Below, piece by piece: positions 49,262 through 60,610 of a DNA stretch of 64,000 nt. The DNA lies in assembly GCA_964058845.1 (NCBI GenBank), contig CAXKVR010000238.1:62001-126000 (forward strand). Reading direction: 5' to 3'. A program made the position numbers and the translations under genes. This DNA is from Carex sylvatica (Eukaryota; Streptophyta; Magnoliopsida; Poales; Cyperaceae). Under the pieces are notes generated by a model. That model saw only the letters and a program-made list of their open reading frames with translations. It was not told where the DNA came from and searched no databases. Positions within the stretch are counted from its first letter, which is position 1, and each line of letters opens with the position of its first letter.

Positions 49262-49490
49262 TCCTTGTTAGTACATTTAGAGAATAGAGAGTAATACTTA
49301 ATTGCTAAAGGACAGTTTTGGAACCATTGATCTAACCAGAATCTAATCTCTGTGTGTACCCCTAAAGTAATTGATGTGCTGAACTCTCCTATATGACTGA
49401 TTTTAAGTAATGTAGTCCGAAAGGAAGATAAATGAGAAAACTTGCAATGGTTAATTAGTATGTCATGATATATCATTGTCAAGGTTAGGA
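49262..49490 (-). pseudogene. LINE fragment, upstream side of the copia insertion
   Basis: Minus-strand translation gives HIGEFSTSITLGVHTEIRFW followed by LDQWFQNCPLAIKYYSLF and CTNKD. This is the G-x-TRFW-x-D-W...PL...(F/Y)P-LF motif that precedes zf-RVT in plant LINE proteins. It is the continuation of the LINE at 47072-47974. Confidence 0.7.
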
Positions 49491-50695
49491 AAAATATGTT
49501 AAAAAAATGTTATTTCTTTTGTATGATACTTTTTATGAAAAATATGTTAAAAAAATTGAAATAACATATATATCATTTTATGTATTATTTAAAGAAGAAA
49601 TATTATTAATTTGTTACTTAATTAGTCTAAATTTTTGTATGAAAATATATTATTTTTATGAAAAAAAATTATTCTCTTATAATATGTTCTTGTTACACAA
49701 TTATTCTTATAATAGTTTTTGGAAAATTAAAATTATGCTTTAAGTATCTGATGCCACGTTTGTAAATTTCAATGTTTGCTTCACAACGGTTCGTCAGTGT
49801 TTATAGAGATATTTTCATAAAAAATATGGAAAACAACAATCGATAAAACGCACGGTTTTTCTTTAATTTGCGTAGATCACAAATCGTTTTCTTAAGCATT
49901 ACGTCATCAATATAAAAAAGGTTCAACACTTTTGTTCAAACCTTGCCGGAATCTCGTATCATAAATGTAATTTTTATATTTATATGATACGAAAATGCCA
50001 AAAAAAAATTATTTAAAATAATAAATTACTTGTTATGAGAAATAAAAAAAAATCTCGCTTGGATAACACAAAAACCATCTGATTTAGATCGCATCCAAAT
50101 TGCAAAAAGTAAAATAATCTCTAACCACACAGATGGACACACAAGACATCTCGCAGAAAAGCTAAAGAAACATGTGTCTCTAAATACTTGGCAGCATCTC
50201 AGTGGATTACTGCGGCTTGGGCCCCACCATGTGAAGTCCTGGTTTTAGTTGACATGTTTTGTTTCTTTGGTTTTAGTGTAGCGAAAAATGCGGTGCACAT
50301 GTAAATGTTTTACATTACAAGAGTTGCAGAAAAATGGCTAAAATAATCAAATGATCTGATGGCAGTTTCAAATAATACGAAGAAACGAAAATAATATTTA
50401 AATAAAGAATTAAACCCCCTTTTTTTGTGATGAGGGAGATAGAACACTTGGTTCGATTAAGATAGAAAAATTCTCACTAACAAATTCACGAAGAAACATT
50501 TAATCAAGTACAATAAACAACTCAACATATACATTGATGATAACAACCAAATCTAGTTTGCAAGAAGTAAATATATAACTGTAAAAACATACATGCTGAG
50601 TCTAGAGATAAAGCTGACTGAAAGAACACACCCCAATAAAAGAGCACTTTCTGGTAATAATAGAAGAAGAGCATCTCAGTTCTAATTATAACTGA
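49491..50695. other. AT-rich intergenic DNA, 3' side of the UGT gene
   Basis: No gene was seen. The stretch nearest 50700 probably holds the 3' UTR of the minus-strand UGT. Confidence 0.4.
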
Positions 50696-50696
50696 G

Positions 50697-50722
50697 ATAT
50701 ATATATATATATATATATATAT
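50697..50722. repeat. (AT)n microsatellite
   Basis: About 13 AT units, 45 bases downstream of the UGT stop codon. Confidence 0.9.
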
Positions 50723-50767
50723 TTTGAGTTTTTGCTTGCAGTAAGATTCTTAGATTGCCTATGCGGC

Positions 50768-52165
50768 TTATTGATCCCTTGCAAGTCCCAGAATCTTATC
50801 AGCCAAAATTTGGATCTCATCATCTTTTCGATTGCGTATCACCTCGGCCAGGTCCTCTGCATTTTTCCTGACACTGTCGCCATAGTCTGACTGGAGAATT
50901 TGCTTAATGCACGCAGAAACGTCTTCTCCCGTATAATTCCCGAGGCCACGTTGCGGGATTTGTATTCCGATGCCGAGCTCTACTATTAGCTTGGCATTTA
51001 TCGGTTGGTCCCAATCCATTGGCAATGCTAACATGGAGATCCCGGCCTGCATACTTTCAAGTATAGAGCTCCAACCGCAATGTGTTAAAAAGGTGCCGAG
51101 GTTGCGATGAAGCAAGATCTTTTGTTGTGGGGCCCAAGAGGTGATGACAAGTCCTCTTTGTGGACCTACCCTCTCCACCAATGCATGGAACGGCGCCTTC
51201 GTCATCATGTTGTCGGTTTCTTCAGAATCGCCTTCGTTAACACTTATGTCGCTCTTTGGAAAGCGAGCAACCCAAATGAAGCAAGCACCACTGAGCTCCA
51301 AACCTTGAGCAAGTTGCTCCATCTGATTGTAAGGTATGAAACACTCGCTACCAAATGACACAAGCAACACGGACCTCGCCTCTCTCTGGTCCAACCATTG
51401 CATCACCTTCTCTATTTCTTGGCAATTTCCAGGAGAAACACTGCCGACATCTGGAATCAAGGGCCCCGTCAGATACAGCTCCTTCCCGATTAGGGTCGAG
51501 AAGTAATCAATGTACTTTGCCTCTATTTTGCGAAAAGACCGGGCAATTACAAAGTCCGTGAGCTGCCAGCTAAGGAAAACTTGCTCTAGCATATGTGAAA
51601 AACCATGTTCGGCTGGCTCGGATTTATGTCTTTGATTCTCTTTGGTTAACTTCATTGCGGGGAATGGGAACTCTTTAGAAGGTTTAAAATAACCATGGGC
51701 CAACCACGACATCCAAACGGTACAACCTATAAACAAAACGGCTGGAATGTTATGCTGATGTGCGAGATTAGCTGCCCATGGTTGAAAGATATCAAAAATT
51801 AGGAGGTCAGGTTTCAGGGTCTCTAGAATATGCGAGAAGCTTTCTTCGGACTGTTCAAAGGATCGAGCGAGTGCAGGAATTAAATGCCACGATAAATGCT
51901 TTGTGGTGTGTAGGTGAGCAGGCAGCTCTTTTTCCGGTAGTCGAATCTCTACCAGTCTTATGCTCGAAGGACCTGTTACTGTTGAATTACAATGAAGATT
52001 GTCTCTTATTGATTCGAGGATGATCGGAGTTGAGCAAAAGTGAATAGAGACGTTGTTGAGCTCTTGGGTTAGCCTCTTGGCTAGCTCTAAGCAAGGAATC
52101 ACATGGCCATGAGCAAGCCATGGCAGCATGAGCACATTCAGGCTCTTCTTTCTGGGATTATCCAT
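50768..52165 (-). CDS. UDP-glycosyltransferase, UGT94/UGT79-like (family 1)
   Basis: A single uninterrupted exon encodes 465 residues, full length for plant family-1 UGTs. The acceptor-side catalytic His is at about residue 21 (AHGHVIPCLELAK) and its Asp partner at about 125 (PDLLIFDIF). The PSPG donor-binding box spans residues 344-387, from WAPQQKILLHRN to ALPMDWDQ. It ends in Gln, which usually goes with UDP-glucose, and contains the HCGWSS(I)LE core. The N-terminus (MLPWLAHGHVIPCLELAKRL; HFCSTPIILESI) resembles the clade that adds a second sugar to flavonoid, crocetin or triterpene glycosides, such as beta-1,6-glucosyltransferases. A cytosolic enzyme; the acceptor cannot be told from sequence. 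No truncation was seen. Confidence 0.92.
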   Translation of the reverse strand: MDNPRKKSLNVLMLPWLAHGHVIPCLELAKRLTQELNNVSIHFCSTPIILESIRDNLHCNSTVTGPSSIRLVEIRLPEKELPAHLHTTKHLSWHLIPALARSFEQSEESFSHILETLKPDLLIFDIFQPWAANLAHQHNIPAVLFIGCTVWMSWLAHGYFKPSKEFPFPAMKLTKENQRHKSEPAEHGFSHMLEQVFLSWQLTDFVIARSFRKIEAKYIDYFSTLIGKELYLTGPLIPDVGSVSPGNCQEIEKVMQWLDQREARSVLLVSFGSECFIPYNQMEQLAQGLELSGACFIWVARFPKSDISVNEGDSEETDNMMTKAPFHALVERVGPQRGLVITSWAPQQKILLHRNLGTFLTHCGWSSILESMQAGISMLALPMDWDQPINAKLIVELGIGIQIPQRGLGNYTGEDVSACIKQILQSDYGDSVRKNAEDLAEVIRNRKDDEIQILADKILGLARDQ

Positions 52166-52830
52166 GGATTAGATATATAGAAGAATATCATATATGAAGA
52201 TGACATATATATATTTATCTGGGCCATATGTGCTATGTTTTATGCGAGCACGAATCTTTTGATAAATGTCACTCAAACCGAGTATAATTATTTAAAAAAA
52301 ATAGGGCTGTACTGCGCATAATTAGCTGACAATAGAGTGTGGGAAAGGCACATGCATCCTGCTGTTATATTGTAGACTTGTAGTACTAGTGTGCATTGTT
52401 TTATTATCTAACTTTTCAAAAAACAAAAAAAAAATATCTAAAAAATATTATATAAATACATTTAATTTGATTATTTTGTTAGTTTCGTGGGATGTGCTTA
52501 ATTTGTATTATGTTGTTCTGTTTTATTATAATTTAACTGATTATTGTTTACGAGTTTGGGACTACATCTTTTTTTCAGGAGTGAATTTTTTTTAATACGT
52601 TATTTAAATAATACCAAAATTTTGTCATATATTTATTTTATCAAAAAATTTATGTAGTTTAGTCTTGTCAACAGATATGGTATATATAGGTTGAGTGGGA
52701 AATATTTTGATGTTTATTTTACATGTATGGTTCATGAAATTAGATGTTCAATAACATTTTATTATTTTTGGATTATTCAAGGAGCACTTCAAACCAAATA
52801 ATTAAAATGAATATGCCAGTTTAAATGAAT
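52166..52830. other. Upstream flank of the UGT gene
   Basis: On the minus strand a TATA-like ATAAATATATATAT occurs about 45 bases upstream of the UGT start. The rest is AT-rich with no feature. Confidence 0.35.
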
Positions 52831-53307
52831 GGATGCTTAGATTGGATGAGAGAGAAGAGATATCTTCACATATATTTATAATAAACGATATTACGATCAC
52901 ACTCTTTTAATAAACAAACAAGATGACATATTAAAATTTATAAGGCTACAATAATAATTTAACATATGTGTGGTCCATTGAACCGTGATTCTATTCAAAT
53001 AATTGATCTAATCAATTACTTCTCTTTCATGTCATCTCATCTCTCTCATAATGTTGATCAAGTCAACACTCTTATTTTTTGTGCAGTCTAAGATCACTAA
53101 AATGGTTGTACCATTTGAACCGTTAGTTCAAGACGCCCGTTTCACATATCCACACGCTTGACTAATAATTCTCTATCATTTGATACAATCTAATTAATCA
53201 AAATGACACAATTAGTGAACTCCATTGTATGTTTAATCTAATCAAACATATATCCTTATTTAATCGAATCACGCTTTGTTAATGTGTACATCTTATGTCT
53301 AATCAAA

Positions 53308-53590
53308 CCCGACCGGCCGGACCCACCATCCCGTTGGTTTTTTTTTTTTTTCAATTTTTAAAAAAAAAAAAAAAAACCAGACCGGGTACCCGGACCGCCC
53401 TGCCCGTCAAGGGTACCACGGGCACAGGTATAAGACGGGCAGGGCATGGGTTTTGAAAAAAATACCCGTGATACCCGGCCCGTGGTACCCGTATACCCGT
53501 GATGCCCGTGGTACCCGTACCCGACCCGTACCTGTGCCCGACCCCGGGTATACCCTACCCGCCCGGCCCGTACCCGTTAGCAAACCCCTA
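53308..53590. mobile_element. GC-rich hAT-like terminal fragment with GGTACCCG repeats
   Basis: A GC-rich island in AT-rich DNA is filled with overlapping GGGTACC, TACCCGTACCCG and CACGGGCA motifs in both orientations, with a poly(T)/poly(A) hairpin at 53337-53379. The right end, read on the minus strand, is TAGGGGTTTGCTAACGGGTA, which is typical of a class of plant hAT non-autonomous elements. It is absent from the duplicate segment, so it was inserted into copy 1 or lost from copy 2. Confidence 0.55.
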
Positions 53591-54367
53591 TCCAATACTT
53601 TAGTGTCGACTGTTTATAAAGAGCTGATACTAATAGTCGATAATTAGTATCGATTTTTTTATAAATAGCCGAAACTAAGAAATTAGAAATATTACTAAAT
53701 TTATCTTAAATTTTCTTTAATTTATTATGTTTAGTTAATTCAAGTTATTTGTAAAATTTGGATTATCACATAAATATGGGATTCATTTTTGTCTTAATTT
53801 ATCTTGAAGATTTATTGAGTCAATTTTTGATCCAATTCTGATAGCATTGATCACAAATAAATAGACCATTCAGATAACTAATTAACCATGTTGAATTGTT
53901 TGTTGCCAACAAAAAAAAAAGTATATGAATATAGCTAAATATTGTATTCACATAGTACTATATATATAACAAAATAGAAAAATCAAATAAAACTGATCAT
54001 GAAGGAAATCATATAAAGTCGGATGAAAATTTGAATAGATAATTTGGAATTCAAGCATATAAGATCATTTGATGGTAAATTTTTGTTACCACGTCAAGGT
54101 AACTCCTTGAGGTTTTGAACAATCATAATTTCCTGAAACAGAAAATTAGTTTTTAATGTATGATAGTCAAATAATTTGGCAATGAAACAAACGAGAAAAT
54201 GATAACAATAGCAAAACATATTTATATTTCAGTTCATTTTCTCTCAACAGCAACTTCTTTATTCCTTTCTGGTTTTATCAATCAAAGTATTTATAAAGAT
54301 GGAAACATGAATGTGTATCGTGCAAAATAACCAATTCCATTTAAACACACACACAAAAAAAAAAAAA

Positions 54368-54890
54368 ATGGTTCGCTCTAGGTAGCATTGTTGTGTATCT
54401 ATGCCTTTGCTTGCTCGTGAGCATGACTGGTGATATACAGAGTAAGATCGGGTCTCTTATATCTATATATATATATATATATATTTAATGTAATATCTAG
54501 CAGAATATAATATATACATGTGCATGCCTGCCTTTAATTCATACTTCTCATTATTTTTGTAAAGAAAAAAAAAACTGAATGATCATGTTAATCTATATAT
54601 TTTTCTATATTGAGAGATCAAAATCAATCAGTGATCTGTGCAACCTTGTTGAAATATGTATGTTGGTACCATTATACAGTGGACATGTCTTTCACATAAT
54701 ATAATTAACTACTGGAGCTTGTTAAAATAAATATGTAGGTGTTTCTGCTCAAGCTTGTTGCCATGACTATCAAAAATGGAATGGCCATACAGATTGCAAG
54801 AACAATGCAACATGCAACAGTTGGTGCTTAAACGGTTGTGGAAAAGGAGGATTTTGCAAAAAAGCAAATGACTGCCATTGCAAGTGTTGA
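54368..54890 (+). pseudogene. Defensin-like peptide gene, copy 1, disrupted in the signal-peptide exon
   Basis: Exon 2 (54739-54890) is intact and encodes the same 10-cysteine peptide as copy 2 except for one residue just before the first cysteine pair (Ala for Val). Exon 1 (from the ATG at 54368) carries a 4-base insertion relative to copy 2 right after codon 4, which gives a TAG stop at codon 6 and shifts the frame of the rest. No good alternative start was found. The mature-peptide exon and the 3' flank are nearly identical to copy 2, so the break or the duplication is recent, or exon 2 was homogenised by gene conversion. Confidence 0.75.
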
Positions 54891-55159
54891 TGGTCTCGAA
54901 TTAATATTGTCACAGAGAACAAATATACTAATAAACTATGATGGCATGTAATAAAAGCTTAATTTGTTCCGATATCCAAAGTGGTATAATTGATCAACTG
55001 TTGTATTCTTGAAATGTATAAAAATTCTAGTTTTCTTATAAGTTTGTTTTTTTATATCATGTTGATCAGCTGCTAGATCAGTGATGCTCGCATATTTGTT
55101 ATAGATGAACCGATATGTTATATGTGTTTTTATCTTTAATTTTATGTTTGAAAAGTATA

Positions 55160-55630
55160 TTGGTTGCAACCAAAAAATTAGTTGTAATTAATAGCTATTA
55201 ATTAGTTACAATAAATTAATTTTGCAACAAAAATAATTAGTTGCCGGTCGTTGCATTAGATTTACAACCAACTCTTTGGTTACAATAAAAATTTGCAACC
55301 ATAACTTGGTTGCTATACCAACGTGACAATAAGCTTTGCAACCAAATAAATGGTTGTTAGTGTGCATTTATCACAACAAAAAATGGTAGCAATAAAATAG
55401 TATTCGCAACCCAAAAATGGTAACAATTAAATAATATATTGCAACAAATTCGTGGTTGTAATTGTGCAATTATTGCCACCAAATTTTGGTCGCATGAAAT
55501 TCATAGCAATAATATATTGCAACCAAATAAATGGTTGCTATTGAGCATTTATTACAACTGTAAAATGGTAGCAATAAGATATTATATCACAATGAAATTA
55601 ATGGTTGCAGCTTGTACAATTTTTGTGACC
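55160..55630. repeat. Repeat array with TTGCAACC/GGTTGCAA motifs
   Basis: TTGCAACCA and TGGTTGC(T/A)A motifs alternate in both orientations. A longer block, TTGCAACCAAATAAATGGTTG, occurs at 55337 and again at 55516, a period of about 180 bases. This looks like the subterminal region of a CACTA-like element, but no terminus was found. It begins exactly where copy 1 of the segmental duplication loses homology to copy 2. Confidence 0.5.
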
Positions 55631-58600
55631 TAGAGGAAGAGTCATGTAGACCTCTTATTCTAAAGTTCCTTGAATAAATGCATTTTTTACGTCAATTTGG
55701 AACAAATGTCATCCCAAGTTGGTGGCTACTGATAGCAAAATTCTAACAGTATTCATCTTTGCTACTGGTTCAAAAGTCTTTTGGTAGTCGATACCATAAG
55801 TTTAAGTAAATTCCTTGGCCACTAATCTAGCTTTGTACCTTTCAATTGTACCATCACAATTGTATTTGATTTTGTATACCCATTTGCAACCTACGGGTTT
55901 TTTTTGTTTTTTGGTAATTTAGTAATATCCCATGTGTCATTTGTTTCGAAGGCTTGAAGTTCTTCTTTTATAGCCTTACACCAAGTTGGGCTTTGGTTGG
56001 CTTCACTAAAGTTGGTTTGTTTCATTTGGTTTGTGATGTTACTCAAGTAGGCTCGGTATTTAGGAGATACCCTATTATATGAAATGAAATCTTGAATTGG
56101 ATACATCACCTGTTGTGATACATAATCTCTTAATTTGATGGGAGAGGACGAGTTTGTCGGGTGAATTTTCTTCTCAAGGTATTTTCTTCTTGAGTTGGTT
56201 CTTCACTTTTCAAGGCAATTTATTCTTGAGTTGTTTCTTTACTTGACTCATTTTCTTCGGTTTCTCCCCCTGAAGGAATTGCACTTGTTTCACCAAATAC
56301 AATTTATTCCACATGAATAACCTGCTCTTGATTTGTTTCTTCAGGAAACATAAAATTATTTGGAAATAATGATATTGGTTGACTTTGTGTATTTTCTTGT
56401 TCATTTGTTTGATAATATGGTTCATTTTCAAAGAATAACACATCTCGTGAAATATAAAGTTTATGATTTTTGGGGTCATAACACTTATATTATTTCTTTT
56501 CTGAGGAATAACCCAAGAAAATGGCTTTAATCAAATTTTTATCTAACTTGTCTTGTCTTGTCTCTTAATGTATACAAAACATGTACACCCAAATACTCTT
56601 ATATGATCAAGATCAATTTTTCTATTCTTAAGGATTTTAAGGGACTCATATTCTTAAGTTTAGCACTTGGCAACTTGTTTTTGAGATAAATTATTGTTAG
56701 CACTGCATTTGACCAATATGTTTTTGAAACATTAGTTTGAAAGAGAAGTGATCTAGTGACTTCAAGTAAATGTCTATTTTTTCTTTCTGAAGCTTCATTT
56801 TGTTCGGGAGTATTAATGCATGTGGTTTGATGAAAAATTCATTTTTGCTTAAAAAATTCTAAGAAATTTTTGTTTATATATTATGTACCATTATCGGACC
56901 TACATTTTTTTAATTTTTGTAATATATTAATTTTCGACAAGATTATGGAACTCTTGAAAATATGAAAATACTTTATTTTTTTCCTTTTAAAAGATAGACC
57001 CAAGTTGTACGAGCAAAATCATCAATAAACGTAACAAAATATTTAAAATAGTTATAAGAATTCACAGGAGCTGGCCCCCATACATCAGAATGAAGATATT
57101 TTTCTAACATATTGGTCATGGATGAAGAAAATGGTAATATAGTTTGTTTCGAAAATCTACACACAGCACAATTTTTTGAGTCTAGATTATAACAAAAAAG
57201 TTTATTTAAAACTTGATCAGATAGATGACCAAATTGCCGATGTAGCAATTTGTCACCATCTACTGAATTTAATAACACAAGACATTTATTGTTATTTTCT
57301 TCAAGATAATAAAGTCCATTTTTTAAACATCCCTCACCAATTATATTCCCTAATTCTCGATCCTGAATGGTCACTTTATTAGGTAAAAATATAACATTGC
57401 AATTTAACTCTTGGGTTATTTTACTAAACGATAATAAGTTGGAGTTAAAATATGGTAAATTCAAAATATCCAGCACGTCTTTTGTAGGAAATTTGGTTTT
57501 ACCAAAGTCGTGAATCTGAAATTTGTTTCCATTTGCAACAATTACATGTTGAGGGTCTTTAATTTGTGTAACATATTCTAATTTATTCTGGTCTCATGTC
57601 ATATGGTCAGTAGCACTCGAGTCAATAATTCATTTACTTGTGTTGTGACACAGATTTGTATATTTAAAATTATTATCAATTTTGTAAGAATTAAAAGTAA
57701 ATTTAGAATGTATAAAACCAGAAGTTTGCAGCTGAAGCAAACTATTTAATTTAGTTAAGAGTTGGATCAGCTGCATTATTGTTTGAGCATAGAGAATCCA
57801 CAGGAATCAGACTTGAAATTTTGGTGCACTGTCGTTGGTTCTGATCGAACCCCTTCATGTTGAGGGTCCGCTGCTTTACTCACGCCCCTAAATTTCATTT
57901 CCTTCTTTTCATCGTCGCCAACCCTTTCGCCCTTCTTCTCCGCCATTTTTCCTCTCTGTGGCCGGAGATGAGGACACAAAACCCAGCACTCCTCTCGATT
58001 GTGCTTTGGATTTTTGCAATTAGTGCATCTCTCTTCAATTCTAGTGTTAGAGTTTTGATGAATGGAGAGATTATGGAGGTGGTTCTTCATGGCGACCGTT
58101 CAGACCTCGTGTCCCTTGCCTCTGGCATGTGGACCGTCCGTGACCATCGCCTTGAATTGGGTTTGAACAGATCTCCGTTCTTCATTGAATCGGGTTGAGG
58201 TTTGTCTTTCCAAGGTATTGCTTTTTTTCTGGTGATACGAACAGGTACTATTTTTTTTTGTATTTGTCGGTTCTGATTTACTGGTATTTGGTATTGATTT
58301 CAGTTTTACTGGTAAGGACAGTGCTACTGGTATTCGGTTTTTATTTTCTGGTTTGATCTATTTTCTAATACCAACTGATGGAGGTTATTGTGATGTGCTT
58401 GGTTTGTAAGTGAGATAAGAAATAAAAACTGATAAGAGTAGAAGCTACTTTACTGTTTTTGTAGTCTTGCTCGATGATGTCAGATAATTGAAGCGCAGGT
58501 AGCTCGTCAAGTAATTGGTCGAGGATAATATTGTTTAAGCCTGAGAGCTTGTTTTGAGAACAAAACAAATGGTGTTGTGTTTTTTGGGTTTGCTGGCACA

Positions 58601-59034
58601 GATTCGAGTATGAATGGATGCTCGAGGGTTTTTGATGTTGCTTTCAGTTCTTTGTTATCTGCAACTTTGCTTGATTTCAGATTTTGGATGAAGATTTATC
58701 TTGCTCTGATGCCATATTGAATTTAGAAGAGGAATAGAAGTGATGAACAATAATCTTTTATTGAGTATGTTCTGATTTTTTACATCATGTATACAAGGGT
58801 ATTTATAGCCTAAACTACATGAGTATTCCTATTAGCTGTTAGGCTATTTCCTAATTTACTCCTACTAGCCGTTGGGCTTATTTCTAATTACAATTGTTGG
58901 ATTTGTTACCTATTTACACCCTAAATACATAATTGAGCTAGGTACCAAATATAGCTAACAGCTACAAGATGGATGCTAGCATATTTGTTGCCTAAACTAG
59001 CCTATGATGAATATTCTGAGGCTATTTCTCAACA
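55631..59034 (-). mobile_element. Ty1/copia element, minus strand, 3'-truncated
   Basis: Reading right to left, a single LTR (59034 to about 58715, starting TGTTGAGAAATAGCC) is followed by the primer-binding site TGGCATCAGAGC (58714-58703). Then come a degenerate gag with a CCHC knuckle (CTNCKNPKHNREECW, near 58020), a protease relic (near 57620), and integrase: SVDGDKLLHRQFGH, LHSDVWGPAPVNSYN, FIDDFARTTWVYLLKGKK at 56973-57476. The reverse transcriptase start (IDVKNAFIQ near 55690) is the last segment; the rest and the 3' LTR are absent. Related to the element at 20041-24902. Multiple stops; non-functional. Confidence 0.85.
58715..59034 (-). repeat. 5' LTR of the minus-strand copia element
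   Basis: About 320 bp, with its TGTTGAGAAATAGCCTCAGA start at 59034 and its end next to the primer-binding site. It abuts directly on the start of segmental-duplication copy 2. Confidence 0.75.
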
Positions 59035-60610
59035 GGATGCTTAGATTGGATGAGAGTGGAGATATCTTGACATATATTTCTAATAAATGATACTTACGAT
59101 CACACCCTTTTAATAAACAAAATGACATATTAAAAGACTACAATAATAAATTAACATAATAATTACTTCTCTTACATGTCATCTCATCCCTCTCATAATG
59201 TTGATCAAGTCAATACTTTTATCTTCTATGCGGTGCAAGATCACTAAAATGTGGCTGTAACTTTTGAACCATAAGTCCAAAATGTGTGTTCTACATATGC
59301 ACATGCTCGACTAATAATTCTCTATCATTTGACACAATCTAATTGACCAAAATGACAAGATTAGTGAACTCCATTGTATGTTTAATCTAATCAAACATGT
59401 ATCATTATTTAAACGAACCATGCATGCTTTGTTCATGTGTATATCTTATGCACTAATAGATATAATTAATCCTCTTCACTTCATTTGTGTTGAGTGAATA
59501 CTATACATCATGTCCAGCATTATGATAAATCAACCAGAGCCTTTGTAGGTGTGATCTGTTTGGATCTGTATCGTGTTGGTAATGAAAACTTTTCCATAAA
59601 TCAAATTGGCATCTAGCAATGCATCATGACTACCCAATCAAGAGGACCCACTAGTTCGACCAAGTTTTAAATTCAAATATCTTTTAAAATTTTAGGTTAG
59701 GTCAATTAGCAACCTTCCTTGTTGAGATTTATAAATCAAATTGACGTGTATTTGCATGTTTTATTGATGAAATTTTCTCCTAATAATTATTCAAAATATT
59801 CTATTTGTTCTAAATTTATTACAATTTTAATTATTTAGGTATATCTTTAATTGCATTTCTGTATAAACTGGTAGTTTGTCCAAAAAGTCTTTAATATGCT
59901 TTCTAGATTAATTAAGCTATATGTTTAGTTTGTTTTAATTCGTCTCATTTGTTAAATATAGTTAAATTTGTATTAAATTTTCTTTAATTTATTATTTTAA
60001 AAATTTGGATTATCACATAAATATGGGATTCATTTTTGTTTTAATTTATCTTGAAGATTTATCGAGTCAATCTTCAGTCCAATTCTTATAGCAATGATCA
60101 CAAATAAATAGATCATTCAGATAACTCATTAATCATGTTGAATTGTTTATTGCCAACAACAAAAAAGTATATGCATATACCTAAATATTGTATTCATATA
60201 GTACTATATATATATATAACAAAATAGAAAAAACATATAAAACTGATCATGTAGTCATATGAAGTTGGATGAAAATTTGAATAGATAATTTGGCATTCAA
60301 GCATATATGATCATTTGAAGGTAAATTTTTGTTGCAACGTCAATATAACTCCTTGAAGTTTTGAACAATCATAATTTTTGAAACAGCAAATTAGGTTTTA
60401 ATGTAAGATAGTCAAATAATTTAGCAAGAAAACAAACGAGAAATGATAACAATAGCAAAATGCATTTCTATTACAGTTCATTTCCTCTCAGCAGCAGTAA
60501 CCTCTTTTTTTCCTTTTTGGGTTTTATCAATCCAAGTATTTATAAAGATGGAAACATGAATGTATATCGTGTAAAATATCCAATCCATTTAAACACACAA
60601 AAAAAGAAAA

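Larger units (their letters stand above)
52831..55150 (+). repeat. Segmental duplication, copy 1 (contains broken defensin-like gene)
   Basis: It starts GGATGCTTAGATTGGATGAG and ends TTAATTTTATGTTT. It matches 59035-61420 over its length, with high identity around the peptide exons and their 3' flank. Copy 1 differs by the GC-rich hAT-like block at 53308-53590, which is absent from copy 2. Confidence 0.85.

Noticed and set aside
51107..52023. Plus-strand frames within the UGT gene
   Set aside because: They are antisense shadows of an intact 465-codon gene with all family motifs.
57857..58198. 113-codon plus-strand frame
   Set aside because: It is antisense to the gag region of the minus-strand copia element.
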